Of a stretch of DNA of 64,000 nt, positions 1 through 8,758 are shown one piece after another (position 1 is the first letter of the stretch; each line of letters opens with the position of its first letter). The notes below the pieces were generated by a model. It had not been told where the DNA came from. It worked only from the letters and a program-made list of their open reading frames with translations, and did not search any database. The translations under genes were made by a program, and so were the position numbers. The stretch lies in contig CH672415.1 in the NCBI GenBank assembly GCA_000153145.1, positions 1,670,767-1,734,766 of the forward strand. Reading direction: 5' to 3'. Source of the DNA: a marine actinobacterium PHSC20C1 (lineage in GTDB: Bacteria; Actinomycetota; Actinomycetes; Actinomycetales; Microbacteriaceae).

Positions 1-602
1 TCGCACCCTCGACTATGCGCGTATTCGACGACACTGACCAATATGGCATCGTCAAGGACGGGACCGTCTTCGCTGTTCAGCGCAATTTTGACCATCGTCG
101 CGCCCGCCGAGACCTGATCGGCTACCGCCACGATTGCTTGCTCAATTGTTGAGACTTCACACACAGAGAGTGCTGCTGCCCACGCACGCCGCGACGGGTA
201 GCCGCCGGGGGCGGTGATGAATGCTCCCGCAAAACGCAACGCCGGCGTCGAATTATCGGCCTCCCAGCCAGCCAAGAGTGCCGGGTCACCGCCCAGGTCG
301 TCGACTGCTGCGAGACCGCCGGCGATGAGAGCGCGCGGCTCGGTCAATCCCAGGTGCACGTGCGAGTCGCGAAAGCCGGGAAGCAGAACTCCCGGAATCC
401 TGCGAGCGGCAGCGGTTGGGGCAGCGGTTGGGGCATCCGGCACGACCGAGATTCCGTCGGAGCTGAGGGTGACCGTGGCTGGGCCATGCCACTCTCCCAA
501 CCAGTAAGCATCAATCGCGAACTCAACGACCGGATCATGGTCGTGGTGCAGCGACGAGGTCGACGCTGAAGGAATTTCGGGTGGGCTTGCCGCTGCCGTC
601 AC
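1..602 (-). CDS. amidohydrolase family protein (3' end outside window)
   Basis: The reverse strand reads through about 200 codons without a stop. It begins at a GTG whose first bases overlap the stop of the upstream tryptophan dioxygenase (GTGA, 599-602), so the two are probably translationally coupled. An HVHL motif near residue 81, after an LLPGFRDS segment, is the first metal-binding HxH strand of the amidohydrolase superfamily. A VKIALNSEDG segment near residue 168 could follow the beta strand that carries further metal ligands. A 12-bp direct repeat gives an APTA-APTA stretch near residue 60. Its position behind the dioxygenase suggests a job in tryptophan/kynurenine breakdown, possibly hydrolysis of a formamide. 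That is inference, because the C-terminal half is missing. Confidence 0.8.
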   Translation of the reverse strand, partial: MTAAASPPEIPSASTSSLHHDHDPVVEFAIDAYWLGEWHGPATVTLSSDGISVVPDAPTAAPTAAARRIPGVLLPGFRDSHVHLGLTEPRALIAGGLAAVDDLGGDPALLAGWEADNSTPALRFAGAFITAPGGYPSRRAWAAALSVCEVSTIEQAIVAVADQVSAGATMVKIALNSEDGPVLDDAILVSVVEYAHSRGC

Positions 603-1456
603 GAGCGGCCGATCTCGGTGCGCACAGCAAATAGCTCGGGGAAGAAGGTCAGGTCGAGCGCTTTCTGCAGGAATCCGACGCCGCTTGATCCGCCGGTGCC
701 GCGCTTCATCCCAATGATGCGCATCACGGTCTTCATGTGGCGGAAGCGCCACAGCTGGAAGTTGTCTTCGAGATCAACGAACTCTTCACACGCTTCATAG
801 GCGAGCCAGTGTTCGCTCTCATTGTCGTAGATGTGGCGAAAAGTCTCGATGAGATCGTCGTTTTGCTCGTACCCGCGAGTGACATCGCGGTTGAGGACGG
901 CCTCGGGGATGTCGTAGCCGTGACGGGAGAGGTAGCGCAAAAACTCGTCGTAGACGCTGGGCTCGGCGAGCAGTTTGCTGAGCAGCGCGTGAGCTTCGGG
1001 GTGCGATTCGAAGACCTTGAGCATGCCGGCGTTCTTGTTGCCGAGTAGAAATTCGACCGCGCGGTACTGATATGACTGGAATCCGGATGAGCTGCCTAGG
1101 TAGTCGCGGAACTGTGAGTACTCACTCGGGGTCAGCGTCGCAAGCACCGACCACTGCTCGGTGAGGGTGCGCTGGATGTGCTTGACGCGCGCGATGCGCT
1201 TGAGCGCGATTGAGAGGTTGTCGTTGGCGATCAGGTCGCGGGCTGACGTGAGCTCGTGGATCACGAGCTTGAGCCACAGCTCGGTGGTCTGATGCTGGAT
1301 GATGAACAGCATCTCGTCGTGATGCTCCGGGGTGCTCTGCGGAGTTTGAGCGCTCAGCAGCGTGTCTAGTTCCAGGTAGGAGCCGTATGACATCCGCTCG
1401 CTAAAGTCGGTGACAATTTCGTCTTCTATGACGCGTTCGCTGTGAGTATCGGGCAT
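599..1456 (-). CDS. kynA: tryptophan 2,3-dioxygenase
   Basis: This cytosolic haem enzyme opens the indole ring of L-tryptophan to N-formylkynurenine, the first step of the kynurenine pathway. At 285 residues it has the normal bacterial length. Near residues 46-64 it has HHDEMLFIIQHQTTELWLKL, which contains the substrate-side histidine of the family. Near the C-terminus the FRHMKTVMRIIG segment carries the proximal haem histidine, followed by the glycine/serine loop GTGGSSG that closes over substrate. The ATG at 1456 gives a full-length N-terminus. The stop overlaps the GTG start of the downstream amidohydrolase. No kynureninase gene is visible in the window. Confidence 0.96.
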   Translation of the reverse strand: MPDTHSERVIEDEIVTDFSERMSYGSYLELDTLLSAQTPQSTPEHHDEMLFIIQHQTTELWLKLVIHELTSARDLIANDNLSIALKRIARVKHIQRTLTEQWSVLATLTPSEYSQFRDYLGSSSGFQSYQYRAVEFLLGNKNAGMLKVFESHPEAHALLSKLLAEPSVYDEFLRYLSRHGYDIPEAVLNRDVTRGYEQNDDLIETFRHIYDNESEHWLAYEACEEFVDLEDNFQLWRFRHMKTVMRIIGMKRGTGGSSGVGFLQKALDLTFFPELFAVRTEIGRS

Positions 1457-1523
1457 GCCGACACCCTATTGCACTTTTACGACGACCGCCACAGTTGCGT
1501 TTTCTTTCGTTGCGGCGGACAAC

Positions 1524-1877
1524 CTACCCCGCTGCTTCGGACTTCCTCCCTGCTCGCTGTTTGCGCTTCTCGTTCGCAGCAGCGAGAGCCTTACGTGCGA
1601 GAGCGTTTGCTCTTGCGCTAGCTTTCTTCGCTGTTTCAAACTCAGTGCCGAGAAGGGCGAGGCCGCCGATAGTGACCAAGGAGCCCGGGCCAGGCAAAGG
1701 GATCAGCACAATGCCGAGCGCGACGGTCGTACCGCCCACAACACCGACGGTCGTGCGGTAGACGCGGTTCGTCGTCGGATTCTTGCGGATCGCCGCTCGT
1801 GTACCTCGGGCCGCCGAGCTTGCCGCGTGCCCCAGCACGGACCCAGCACGCGCCGCGACCGATTGTTTCTCGTTCAT
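1524..1877 (-). CDS. PGPGW-type small transmembrane protein
   Basis: This 117-residue protein has a basic, alanine-rich N-terminus of about 40 residues. A single hydrophobic hairpin (about residues 43-80) follows, with the sequence LIPLPGPGSLVTIGGLALLG, which matches the family of short actinobacterial membrane proteins named after the PGPGW motif. The C-terminal tail (about 82-117) is highly charged and alanine/lysine-rich, probably a cytoplasmic helix. The molecular function of the family is unknown. It is transcribed towards kynA with a 67-bp gap and shows no obvious functional link to it. Confidence 0.8.
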   Translation of the reverse strand: MNEKQSVAARAGSVLGHAASSAARGTRAAIRKNPTTNRVYRTTVGVVGGTTVALGIVLIPLPGPGSLVTIGGLALLGTEFETAKKASARANALARKALAAANEKRKQRAGRKSEAAG

Positions 1878-2171
1878 TCTGCGATTCTACGAGAGGGAGC
1901 TTCTACCCCGCCCACCCGAATGCAGAAAGCCCCGGCTGCAGAGAGCCCGACTCGGGCAAATTGCAGGTGTTTGTCGGCAGCACCGTCTGTTTCCTATTCC
2001 CTTGCGCCCCTTTTCAGGTTCACATTGTCGACGATTTCGTCGAGGCAACGTTCTAGAAACTGCCCGACGATCTCGAACGTGCCGGTTGCAGATGCGCGTA
2101 ACGAGTCGTGGGTGCAGTCGATAGCATCAGGTTATGGGTTTCGTTTCATTGCCGAAAAGACGGCCTCAAGC
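1878..2171. other. intergenic region with a terminator-like half and a possible ORF remnant
   Basis: This 294-bp gap separates the divergent PGPGW and GntR genes. At 1922-1939 it holds an 18-base segment identical to 17301-17318, where it forms the left half of a terminator. Here the matching CCGGGGCTTT half is absent. On the reverse strand, 1997-2131 is open for 45 codons with a protein-like composition (FEIVGQFLERCLDEIVDNVN) and ends at a stop at 1994-1996, but it has no start codon. It could be the degraded tail of a lost gene. I see no clear promoter hexamers. Confidence 0.3.
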
Positions 2172-2879
2172 ATGACGCCAAAGGTCACCACGACCGACCG
2201 CATTCACATCGCAATTCGCGAAGCGATACTCTCCGGAGAACTCGCTAGCGGATCACTGCATTCGATCTACCAGCTAGCCGATCAATTCAACGTTTCCCGC
2301 ACACCAGTGCGAGATGCCGTGTTGCGCCTTGCTGATGCCGGAATGCTCGAAATTGAACGCAACCGTGGAGTTCGAGTGCGCGGGCTGAAGGTAGATGACA
2401 TCCGCGAGATATTCGAACTACGGCTTCTGCTTGAAGTCCCGGCCGCCGCACTCGCCGCCACTATTGCTGATGACGCTCTGAAGTCGGGCCTCCGAGACTG
2501 CATCGTCGAGTTTGCCAAAGCGACAGACGCTGACGACGCACCAAAATTCATGCAAAGCGACCGAAGGCTCCACGAGCTAATCCTCGCCGTCTCTCGCAAC
2601 TCCAGACTTTCCGCCACGGTGAAATCGTTGCGCGACATGACCCAAGCCTATGGAATCTTGACAGCGGATCAGTCACGCAGCCTTCGACAGATCCAGCACG
2701 AGCACGAGCCGATTGTCGATGCGATTATCGCGCACGACACCGAAATTGCCGCCCGGCTGATGTACGAGCATCTCGTCGAAACTGCGACTCTTCTTATGAA
2801 ACAAGTGTCGAAAGTCTCTGGGGAACCGATCCCCGAGAATTGGCCGGGAGGCTTGATCCCCGGGCAGAAACCTCAATAA
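2172..2879 (+). CDS. GntR family transcriptional regulator, FCD-type effector domain
   Basis: Of 235 residues, about 8-75 form a winged helix-turn-helix (IYQLADQFNVSRTPVRDAVLRL). Residues 85-215 form an all-helical FCD ligand domain whose usual metal ligands are visible (QSDRRLHELI, QHEHEPIVDAI, MYEHLVETA). The open frame extends far upstream, but only the ATG at 2172 gives a normal N-terminus; the longer frame runs through non-coding sequence. The gene lies 41 bp upstream of the FAD/Fe-S dehydrogenase on the same strand. The perfect palindrome between them is the obvious candidate binding site. Members of this family usually respond to organic acids, so a 2-hydroxyacid effector is a reasonable guess. 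Confidence 0.88.
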   Translation: MTPKVTTTDRIHIAIREAILSGELASGSLHSIYQLADQFNVSRTPVRDAVLRLADAGMLEIERNRGVRVRGLKVDDIREIFELRLLLEVPAAALAATIADDALKSGLRDCIVEFAKATDADDAPKFMQSDRRLHELILAVSRNSRLSATVKSLRDMTQAYGILTADQSRSLRQIQHEHEPIVDAIIAHDTEIAARLMYEHLVETATLLMKQVSKVSGEPIPENWPGGLIPGQKPQ

Positions 2880-2904
2880 ACAGGGTGTATTGCGCGCCAT
2901 AGTC

Positions 2905-2920
2905 GAGTAGCATGCTACTC
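2905..2920. promoter_or_regulatory. perfect 16-bp palindrome, candidate GntR operator
   Basis: GAGTAGCATGCTACTC is its own reverse complement over all 16 bases. It ends exactly where the ATG at 2921 begins and contains another in-frame ATG at 2912. A TAGCAT hexamer (2908-2913) inside it could act as a -10 box for a leaderless transcript starting at the ATG of 2921. The adjacent FCD-type GntR gene is the likely cognate regulator. No footprint-level evidence can be drawn from the sequence alone. Confidence 0.6.
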
Positions 2921-5788
2921 ATGCCTACCTTGTCTAACGCCTCGCGTCCTCCCAATACGCCCGATGAGGTCAAAGAACTTGTGGCCCTACTGCGGGAGAG
3001 CGTCGGCGGAACCGTAGACGCCGATACGCGTCGCCGCGCGGAATACTCGACGGATGCCTCCAACTACCGCGTAGTCCCCGACGTTGTAGTGTTCCCTCGC
3101 GACACAGATGACGTCCTCGCGATTGCTGAAGTCTCTCGCTCAACGTCAACCCCACTAACGATGAGGGGCGGTGGCACCTCCGTTGCTGGCAACTCGATCG
3201 GTCCCGGAATTGTGGTCGATCTCTCGCGCTCCGTTAACCGCATCATCGAAGTTGACCCCGACGCCCGCACTGCAACCGTAGAACCGGGAATCATTCTCGG
3301 CTCACTGCAAAAGAGTGCAGCCGTCTACGGACTTCGGTTCGGCCCCGACCCGTCCACTTGGGCGCGGTGCACAATCGGCGGGATGATCGGAAACAACGCC
3401 TGTGGCTCCCATTCTCTAGCCTTCGGACGCACCGCAGACAATGTCATAGAACTCGATATTCTCGACGGCACCGGGCGCCGCTTTATCGCCGGCCGAGGCC
3501 TCGACCATGTACGAGGCCTCGACGACTTTGTGACCAAGAATCTCGGGCTATTCCGGACCGAGCTCGGTCAGTTCGGACGCCAAGTCTCTGGCTATTCACT
3601 CGAACATCTCCTTCCCGAGAATGGCCGCAATCTCGCTGCAGCCATGGTGGGAACTGAGGGCACCTGCGGAGTGGTGTTGGGAGCAAAGGTCAACCTCGTC
3701 GACATGCCGATCGAACCAATCCTGCTCGTACTCGGCTACCCCGATATGTTTGCGGCGGCCGACGCGGTTCCCGCGATCCTTGAGCATCGCCCTGGTGCCA
3801 TCGAAGGTCTGGATGCGCGCCTAGTCGATGTGGTTCGCCGCAGTAGGGGGGAAGCTGCGGTGACAAGCCTCCCCGCTGGCGGAGGGTGGCTACTCGTCGA
3901 ACTATCCGGCATCGACCAAATCGAGACGGTAAACCGTGCAAGAGTGCTCGCCCGAGACTCCGGCGCGATCTCATCGCGAATCATCACCTCAACCAGCGAA
4001 GCAACAACCGTGTGGCGAATTAGAGAAGACGGAGCAGGGCTCGGCGGGCGCACCTCGAGCGGAAAGCAGACGTGGCCAGGGTTTGAGGATGCCGCAGTAC
4101 CGCCCGAGAACTTGGGCAACTATCTTCGCGAGTTCGATACTCTGCTCGAACAATACGGAATCGAAGGCGCTCCCTATGGGCACTTTGGTGACGGCTGCAT
4201 CCACATTCGTCTTGATATTCCTCTCGACCAAGACGGCACAGTGCTGCGATCACTAATGGAAGATGCGGCGAAACTCGTCGCCAGCCACGGAGGTTCCCTC
4301 TCTGGAGAGCACGGAGACGGTCGAGCTCGCAGTGAACTGCTGCCGCTGATGTACAAGGAGGAAACGATTGCGTCCTTCTCTCACTTCAAGAACCTCTTCG
4401 ACCCTCAGAACCTTCTCAACCCAGGGGTCGTGGTCAATCCCGCCCCGATAGACCGGGATCTGCGTCGCCCAAAAGCGTTGCCGATCCTGAGCGTCAACGG
4501 TCTTGCCTTCACCCATGACGATGGTGACTTCGCCACAGCGGTGCATCGGTGCGTCGGAGTGGGGAAATGCCGTACAGACAACACCTCCAACGGTGGATTC
4601 ATGTGTCCGTCATTTATCGCGACCAACGATGAAAAGGATTCCACCCGAGGCAGGGCCCGCGTGCTTCAGGAGATGGCGAACGGGAGCCTGGTCGCCCGCG
4701 ACTGGAGCGCTCCCGAAATCCATGAAGCCCTCGATCTTTGTCTGTCATGCAAAGCTTGTTCCTCCGATTGCCCTGCCGGTGTCGACATGGCGGCTTACAA
4801 AACAGAGATGCTGCACCAGACCTACAAGGGCAAGCTGCGGCCAATAACCCACTATGTGCTCGGTTGGCTTCCGCGCTGGGCGCGTCTCGTGAGCCCGCTA
4901 TCGCAACTCATCAACCCGATCCTTTCCGTGCGGTGGATCGAAAAAATCGTTCTCAACCTTGGCGGGATGGACTCTCGACGCGCAATCCCCAAGTTCGCTT
5001 CCACGTCCTTCAGTACGAGCCAGCGACGTTCCCGCAGGAAAGGTTCCCTAGCGGGCGCTGATAGGCGCGTCCTTCTGTGGACCGACTCGTTCAGCGACAA
5101 CTTCTCCCCCGACATCGCACATTCAGCAATAGCGGTACTCGAAGACGCCGGCTACACCGTCATTACACCTGAACGGCCCGTCTGTTGCGGGCTCACGTGG
5201 ATCACCACTGGTCAGTTGACTGGCGCTCGCCGGATCCTAGGGAACCTAATGGATGACTTCCACCCGCTCGTGGCCGAGGGCGTCCCTGTCCTCGGACTTG
5301 AACCATCCTGCACTGCAGTGCTTCGCTCCGACCTTCTCGAACTGTTTCCCGACGATCCACGAGCTACGGCGATCGCCACCAACTCGTACACGCTGGCGGA
5401 GCTGCTGAGCGCCCCCGCTCCGGTCGGCCCGGTGCCCACCTGGTCGCCGCCCAGCCTCGAGGGCTGCGAGATTGTCGTGCAGCCCCACTGCCACCAGCAC
5501 TCCGTGATGGGATTTGCGCCTGATGCGAAACTGCTCGACGATCTCGGGGCTTCAGTGACCCAACTCGCCGGCTGCTGCGGGCTTGCGGGCAACTTTGGGA
5601 TGGAGAAAGGCCACTATGACGTCTCGGTCGCGGTTGCAGAAAACGCGTTGCTACCCGCATTGCGTGACGCTCCGTCCGGCAGCATCCTGCTGGCAGATGG
5701 ATTCTCCTGCCGAACGCAGGCCGACCAGCTGGCCGACACCCAAGGGATGCACTTGGTGGAATTGCTCGCGTCACGGCTGAAGAGCTGA
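2921..5788 (+). CDS. FAD-binding and Fe-S D-2-hydroxyacid (D-2-hydroxyglutarate/D-lactate-type) dehydrogenase
   Basis: This is a 955-residue single-chain enzyme of the YdiJ type. Residues about 45-190 form a PCMH-type FAD domain (RGGGTSVAGNSIGPGIVVDLS). Residues 270-510 form the FAD-oxidase C-terminal substrate domain (GHFGDGCIHIR, SGEHGDG). Residues 550-640 carry cysteine clusters for Fe-S centres (CVGVGKC...CP and CLSCKACSSDCP). The C-terminal third has two CCG modules (CCGLTW, CCGLAGNFG), as in glycolate/lactate oxidases and heterodisulfide reductases. The family oxidises D-2-hydroxyacids and passes electrons to the respiratory chain. The substrate here is not determined. I prefer the ATG at 2921 to that at 2912, because the latter lies inside the palindrome. 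Confidence 0.9.
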   Translation: MPTLSNASRPPNTPDEVKELVALLRESVGGTVDADTRRRAEYSTDASNYRVVPDVVVFPRDTDDVLAIAEVSRSTSTPLTMRGGGTSVAGNSIGPGIVVDLSRSVNRIIEVDPDARTATVEPGIILGSLQKSAAVYGLRFGPDPSTWARCTIGGMIGNNACGSHSLAFGRTADNVIELDILDGTGRRFIAGRGLDHVRGLDDFVTKNLGLFRTELGQFGRQVSGYSLEHLLPENGRNLAAAMVGTEGTCGVVLGAKVNLVDMPIEPILLVLGYPDMFAAADAVPAILEHRPGAIEGLDARLVDVVRRSRGEAAVTSLPAGGGWLLVELSGIDQIETVNRARVLARDSGAISSRIITSTSEATTVWRIREDGAGLGGRTSSGKQTWPGFEDAAVPPENLGNYLREFDTLLEQYGIEGAPYGHFGDGCIHIRLDIPLDQDGTVLRSLMEDAAKLVASHGGSLSGEHGDGRARSELLPLMYKEETIASFSHFKNLFDPQNLLNPGVVVNPAPIDRDLRRPKALPILSVNGLAFTHDDGDFATAVHRCVGVGKCRTDNTSNGGFMCPSFIATNDEKDSTRGRARVLQEMANGSLVARDWSAPEIHEALDLCLSCKACSSDCPAGVDMAAYKTEMLHQTYKGKLRPITHYVLGWLPRWARLVSPLSQLINPILSVRWIEKIVLNLGGMDSRRAIPKFASTSFSTSQRRSRRKGSLAGADRRVLLWTDSFSDNFSPDIAHSAIAVLEDAGYTVITPERPVCCGLTWITTGQLTGARRILGNLMDDFHPLVAEGVPVLGLEPSCTAVLRSDLLELFPDDPRATAIATNSYTLAELLSAPAPVGPVPTWSPPSLEGCEIVVQPHCHQHSVMGFAPDAKLLDDLGASVTQLAGCCGLAGNFGMEKGHYDVSVAVAENALLPALRDAPSGSILLADGFSCRTQADQLADTQGMHLVELLASRLKS

Positions 5789-5848
5789 CAGGCGGCGGTT
5801 CACTGCGAGGACATTCTTGGGTAGTCCCGTGATGCAACGCAAGAAAGA

Positions 5849-5879
5849 GGGACTGCTGTGTGACAGCAGTCCCCCTTTT
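5849..5879. terminator. bidirectional intrinsic terminator
   Basis: Perfect 11-bp arms (GGGACTGCTGT and ACAGCAGTCCC) flank a 3-base loop. They are followed by CCTTTT on the plus strand and preceded by an A-rich stretch that serves the minus strand. It sits between the convergent dehydrogenase (ends 5788) and aldehyde dehydrogenase (ends 5891). Confidence 0.88.
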
Positions 5880-5890
5880 CGAATGAAGCG

Positions 5891-7327
5891 TTACGGCCGT
5901 ACGTACGCGGTTTTGCCCTGAGTGAAGAAATCTTGCGCATGCGTGCCTTGCTCGTGGGGACCATAGCTCGATGACTTGCGACCACCGAACGGAACATGCG
6001 GGTCAACCCCCGCGGTTGGCAAGTTGACCATAACCATCCCGGTATCCGACCGGCGTTGATAGTCCTCGGCTTTCGCCAACGATGTCGTGCAGATGCCGGA
6101 AACAAGCCCGAAGGGTGTGTCGTTGGCGACTGCGACTGCCTCATCGTAATTTGCGACTTTGATGACCGAAGCGACGGGGCCGAATACTTCCTCGCACGAG
6201 ACCTGATCGCCATTGAGCGCTCCCACGATGAGTGCGGGGGTCAAGTAGAAACCAGGGTGTTCTCGATCGACGCGATGACCACCGTGGACGGTTGAACCCG
6301 GTGTCGCGCGCGCAATCTCCAAGTACCGCAAGTCAGTATCCAGTTGACGCTGATCGACTACCGGCCCAATATCGACCGTGGCGTCAAGAGCATGCCCGAC
6401 CTTGAGCGTCGCCATTCTTGCAAGCGTTCGTTCGACAAACTCATCATGCACGGAGTCCTCAATGATGAGACGGCTGGATGCTGTGCAGCGCTGTCCGGTG
6501 GAGAAAAATGCGCCCTGAACCGCGCACTCGACTGCGATATCTAAGTCAGCGTCTGAAGCGATAATGAGAGGGTTCTTACCCCCCATTTCAAGCTGCACTT
6601 TTGCGAGTCGAGCGGTCGCGGCCATAGCGACTTTGCGGCCGACTTCGCTTGAACCCGTAAACGTCACGGCGTCAATTCCCGGGTGCGAGCTGATCGCGTC
6701 ACCGATCACAGCGCCAGCTCCCGTTACGAGGTTGAACACTCCAGGTGGAAATCCGACACGGTCAATAATCTCTGCAAGCGCATGCGCACTGCCCGAAACC
6801 AATTCAGCCGGCTTCAGTACTACCGTATTGCCGTACGCAAGAGCAGGCGCAGACTTCCATGCCGGGATGGCGATCGGAAAATTCCACGGCGTAATTATGC
6901 CCACAACGCCCACTGGCTCGCGATGAATATTGACGAATACGCCCTCGCGCGTTGATGGCTGTCGTTCTCCGCGCATCCGGAGTGCTTCACCGCTAAAGAA
7001 TCGAAATATTTGCGACGCTCGCGTTACTTCACCTCGCGCTTCGCGAAGAGTCTTACCTTCTTCGCGAGCAAGGAGTTCGCCAAGTCTCTCCACATCCACG
7101 AGGATCTCAGCCGCGACTGCTTCGAGCAGATTGGCTCGCGTCTGCGGAGAAGTCATCGACCACGCCGGGAGCGCGTGCCTGGCTGCGTCTACGGCGTCGT
7201 CGAGCGCCCCGACATCTACTCGAGCAAAGCCTCCAATCACATCGTTCGTGTCAGACGGATTTACGTTGTCGCGAGATTCATATCCTTCTACCCAGAAACC
7301 CTTAATGTAGCTGCCGTGTGTGCGCAT
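5891..7327 (-). CDS. NAD(P)-dependent aldehyde dehydrogenase, 2-oxoglutarate semialdehyde/succinate semialdehyde type
   Basis: This 478-residue enzyme of the aldehyde dehydrogenase superfamily oxidises an aldehyde to the acid in the cytosol. It shows the cofactor-site motif PWNFP, the general-base region LEMGGKNP and the catalytic cysteine in FSTGQRCTASS. The C-terminal segment (LPTAGVDPHVPFGGRKSSSYGPHEQG) resembles 2,5-dioxovalerate (2-oxoglutarate semialdehyde) dehydrogenases more than generic ones, but substrate cannot be fixed from sequence. The ATG at 7327 is preceded by AGGGA at good spacing, so the longer frame starting at 7420 is not used. It follows the aminotransferase by 37 bp and probably oxidises its semialdehyde product. 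Confidence 0.88.
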   Translation of the reverse strand: MRTHGSYIKGFWVEGYESRDNVNPSDTNDVIGGFARVDVGALDDAVDAARHALPAWSMTSPQTRANLLEAVAAEILVDVERLGELLAREEGKTLREARGEVTRASQIFRFFSGEALRMRGERQPSTREGVFVNIHREPVGVVGIITPWNFPIAIPAWKSAPALAYGNTVVLKPAELVSGSAHALAEIIDRVGFPPGVFNLVTGAGAVIGDAISSHPGIDAVTFTGSSEVGRKVAMAATARLAKVQLEMGGKNPLIIASDADLDIAVECAVQGAFFSTGQRCTASSRLIIEDSVHDEFVERTLARMATLKVGHALDATVDIGPVVDQRQLDTDLRYLEIARATPGSTVHGGHRVDREHPGFYLTPALIVGALNGDQVSCEEVFGPVASVIKVANYDEAVAVANDTPFGLVSGICTTSLAKAEDYQRRSDTGMVMVNLPTAGVDPHVPFGGRKSSSYGPHEQGTHAQDFFTQGKTAYVRP

Positions 7328-7364
7328 CGTGCGTTCCCTGCCTCTTACCGTGTTCAGAAATGGT

Positions 7365-8675
7365 TTAGCGTGCTGCCGTGATTGCAGCTTGAAGAGTCGC
7401 AAGAGCGTCGGTTGCCTCATCGCTCGTAAGCGTCGTTGGCGGCATCAGCCGGATGACGTTTGCTTTGGGACCGCACGCCAAGACGAGCAATCCCTGATCG
7501 AGAGCGCTAGCGCAGACCCGAGCGACGAATTCAGTAGCAGGTGTGCCATCGTCGTTGCGGAACTCAACACCCAGCATCATTCCAAGCCCCCGTACTTCGT
7601 AGCTAAGTGATTGGTTTGCCGCGATACGTTCGAGTCCTGCTTTGAGCTGAGCACCGACAACACGGGCGTTATCAAGCGCGCCCCCTTCAAGGATGTCGAA
7701 TACCGCGAGAGCTGCCGCGCAGGCGACGGGGTTTCCACCAAAAGTACCGCCGTGGGCTCCGGCTGGCCACTGGTCCATGAGGTCGGTCCGAGCAACCATC
7801 GCTGACAACGGCAGTCCGTTGGCGATGCCCTTTGCGAGAGTAATGACGTCAGGAACCACCCCACTGTGCTCGAAGGCGAACATTGTTCCTGTGCGACCAA
7901 ACGCGGACTGGATTTCATCGAAAATTAGCGCGATGCCGTGCTTGTCCGCTCTGTCGCGCAATCCTTGCAAAAATGCGGCTGGCGCGGGGTAGTAACCACC
8001 CTCGCCTTGGAATGGCTCAACGACGATTGCGGCGGTATCGGCGGGCGCCAACACCAGATCGAAGGTCGCATCGAGCTGTGCAAGGCAGCGCTCGACCTCT
8101 GCTTCTTCAGTCGAACCATTCGCAAAGGGAGCGGGAAAGTCAAGATGTTGCACCGAGGGCATAATGCCCTGATAACCGGATTTGTATTTCGCTGACGACG
8201 CCGAGAGCGCCGTCGCCAGCGTGCTGCGCCCGTGAAACGCGCCCTTGAATGCGATAAGTCCTGTGCGACCGGAGGTGCGAGTGACAAGCTTGATTGCCGC
8301 TTCGATGGCTTCGGCGCCGCTATTGGCGAAATAGACCTTTCGGTCGGGGCCGACTGCGTCGACTAGCCGTTCAGCGAGATCGAGGTAGGGCGGGCACAAG
8401 GCAACGTTGTGGCCGACGTGCATGAGCGTGTCAACTTGGGCATGAACCGCAGCCACGACATCAGGATGATTGTGCCCGACGTTGGTTACGGCGACACCAC
8501 TGGCGAAGTCAGTGATGCGGCGACCGTCCTCTGTCCAGATATGGCACCCGAGGGCCCGTTCGATCACCAAGTCTGTCCGACGAGCTGCAGCGGGCGGGAA
8601 GAGCTTGGCGGCGCGCGTGCTCGCAGAGGTGGTCGGCGGGGCAGCGGCAAGGCTGGAAGAGTGCGAAGTTACCAT
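7365..8675 (-). CDS. class III aminotransferase (4-aminobutyrate aminotransferase-like)
   Basis: This 436-residue fold-type I PLP enzyme moves an omega-amino group to an oxoacid and leaves a semialdehyde. Motifs seen are the cofactor pocket LIFDEIQSAFGRTG and the PLP lysine in TLAKGIANGLPLSAM. The N-terminus fits the ATG at 8675; the longer frame to 8795 has no matching N-terminal domain. That start codon lies inside a FadR-type operator. It is the first gene of a two-gene unit with the aldehyde dehydrogenase, the usual gabT-gabD logic. The true amine could be GABA, beta-alanine or a related omega-amino acid. Confidence 0.88.
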   Translation of the reverse strand: MVTSHSSSLAAAPPTTSASTRAAKLFPPAAARRTDLVIERALGCHIWTEDGRRITDFASGVAVTNVGHNHPDVVAAVHAQVDTLMHVGHNVALCPPYLDLAERLVDAVGPDRKVYFANSGAEAIEAAIKLVTRTSGRTGLIAFKGAFHGRSTLATALSASSAKYKSGYQGIMPSVQHLDFPAPFANGSTEEAEVERCLAQLDATFDLVLAPADTAAIVVEPFQGEGGYYPAPAAFLQGLRDRADKHGIALIFDEIQSAFGRTGTMFAFEHSGVVPDVITLAKGIANGLPLSAMVARTDLMDQWPAGAHGGTFGGNPVACAAALAVFDILEGGALDNARVVGAQLKAGLERIAANQSLSYEVRGLGMMLGVEFRNDDGTPATEFVARVCASALDQGLLVLACGPKANVIRLMPPTTLTSDEATDALATLQAAITAAR

Positions 8676-8686
8676 GGTCTGACCAT
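8674..8686. promoter_or_regulatory. FadR-type GntR operator, copy 1
   Basis: ATGGTC-T-GACCAT is a perfect inverted repeat that contains TGGTCTGACCA. This is the core known for FadR-subfamily GntR proteins, and E. coli FadR binds TGGTCNGACCA. It overlaps the aminotransferase start codon (minus strand) and lies 72 bp upstream of the enoyl-CoA hydratase (plus strand), so it could control both directions. A near-identical copy lies at 15892-15904. Confidence 0.78.
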
Positions 8687-8758
8687 ACTGCGATGGGTTA
8701 GGCTTGTCAAAGGATGCTTCGCCCGTATGCGGGGAATGTAAGACGACGAAAGGCCACG

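Noticed and set aside
1455-2171. N-terminal extension of the first GntR frame by some 239 codons
   Set aside because: The extension crosses the PGPGW gene on the other strand and non-coding sequence. The helix-turn-helix begins normally after the ATG at 2172.
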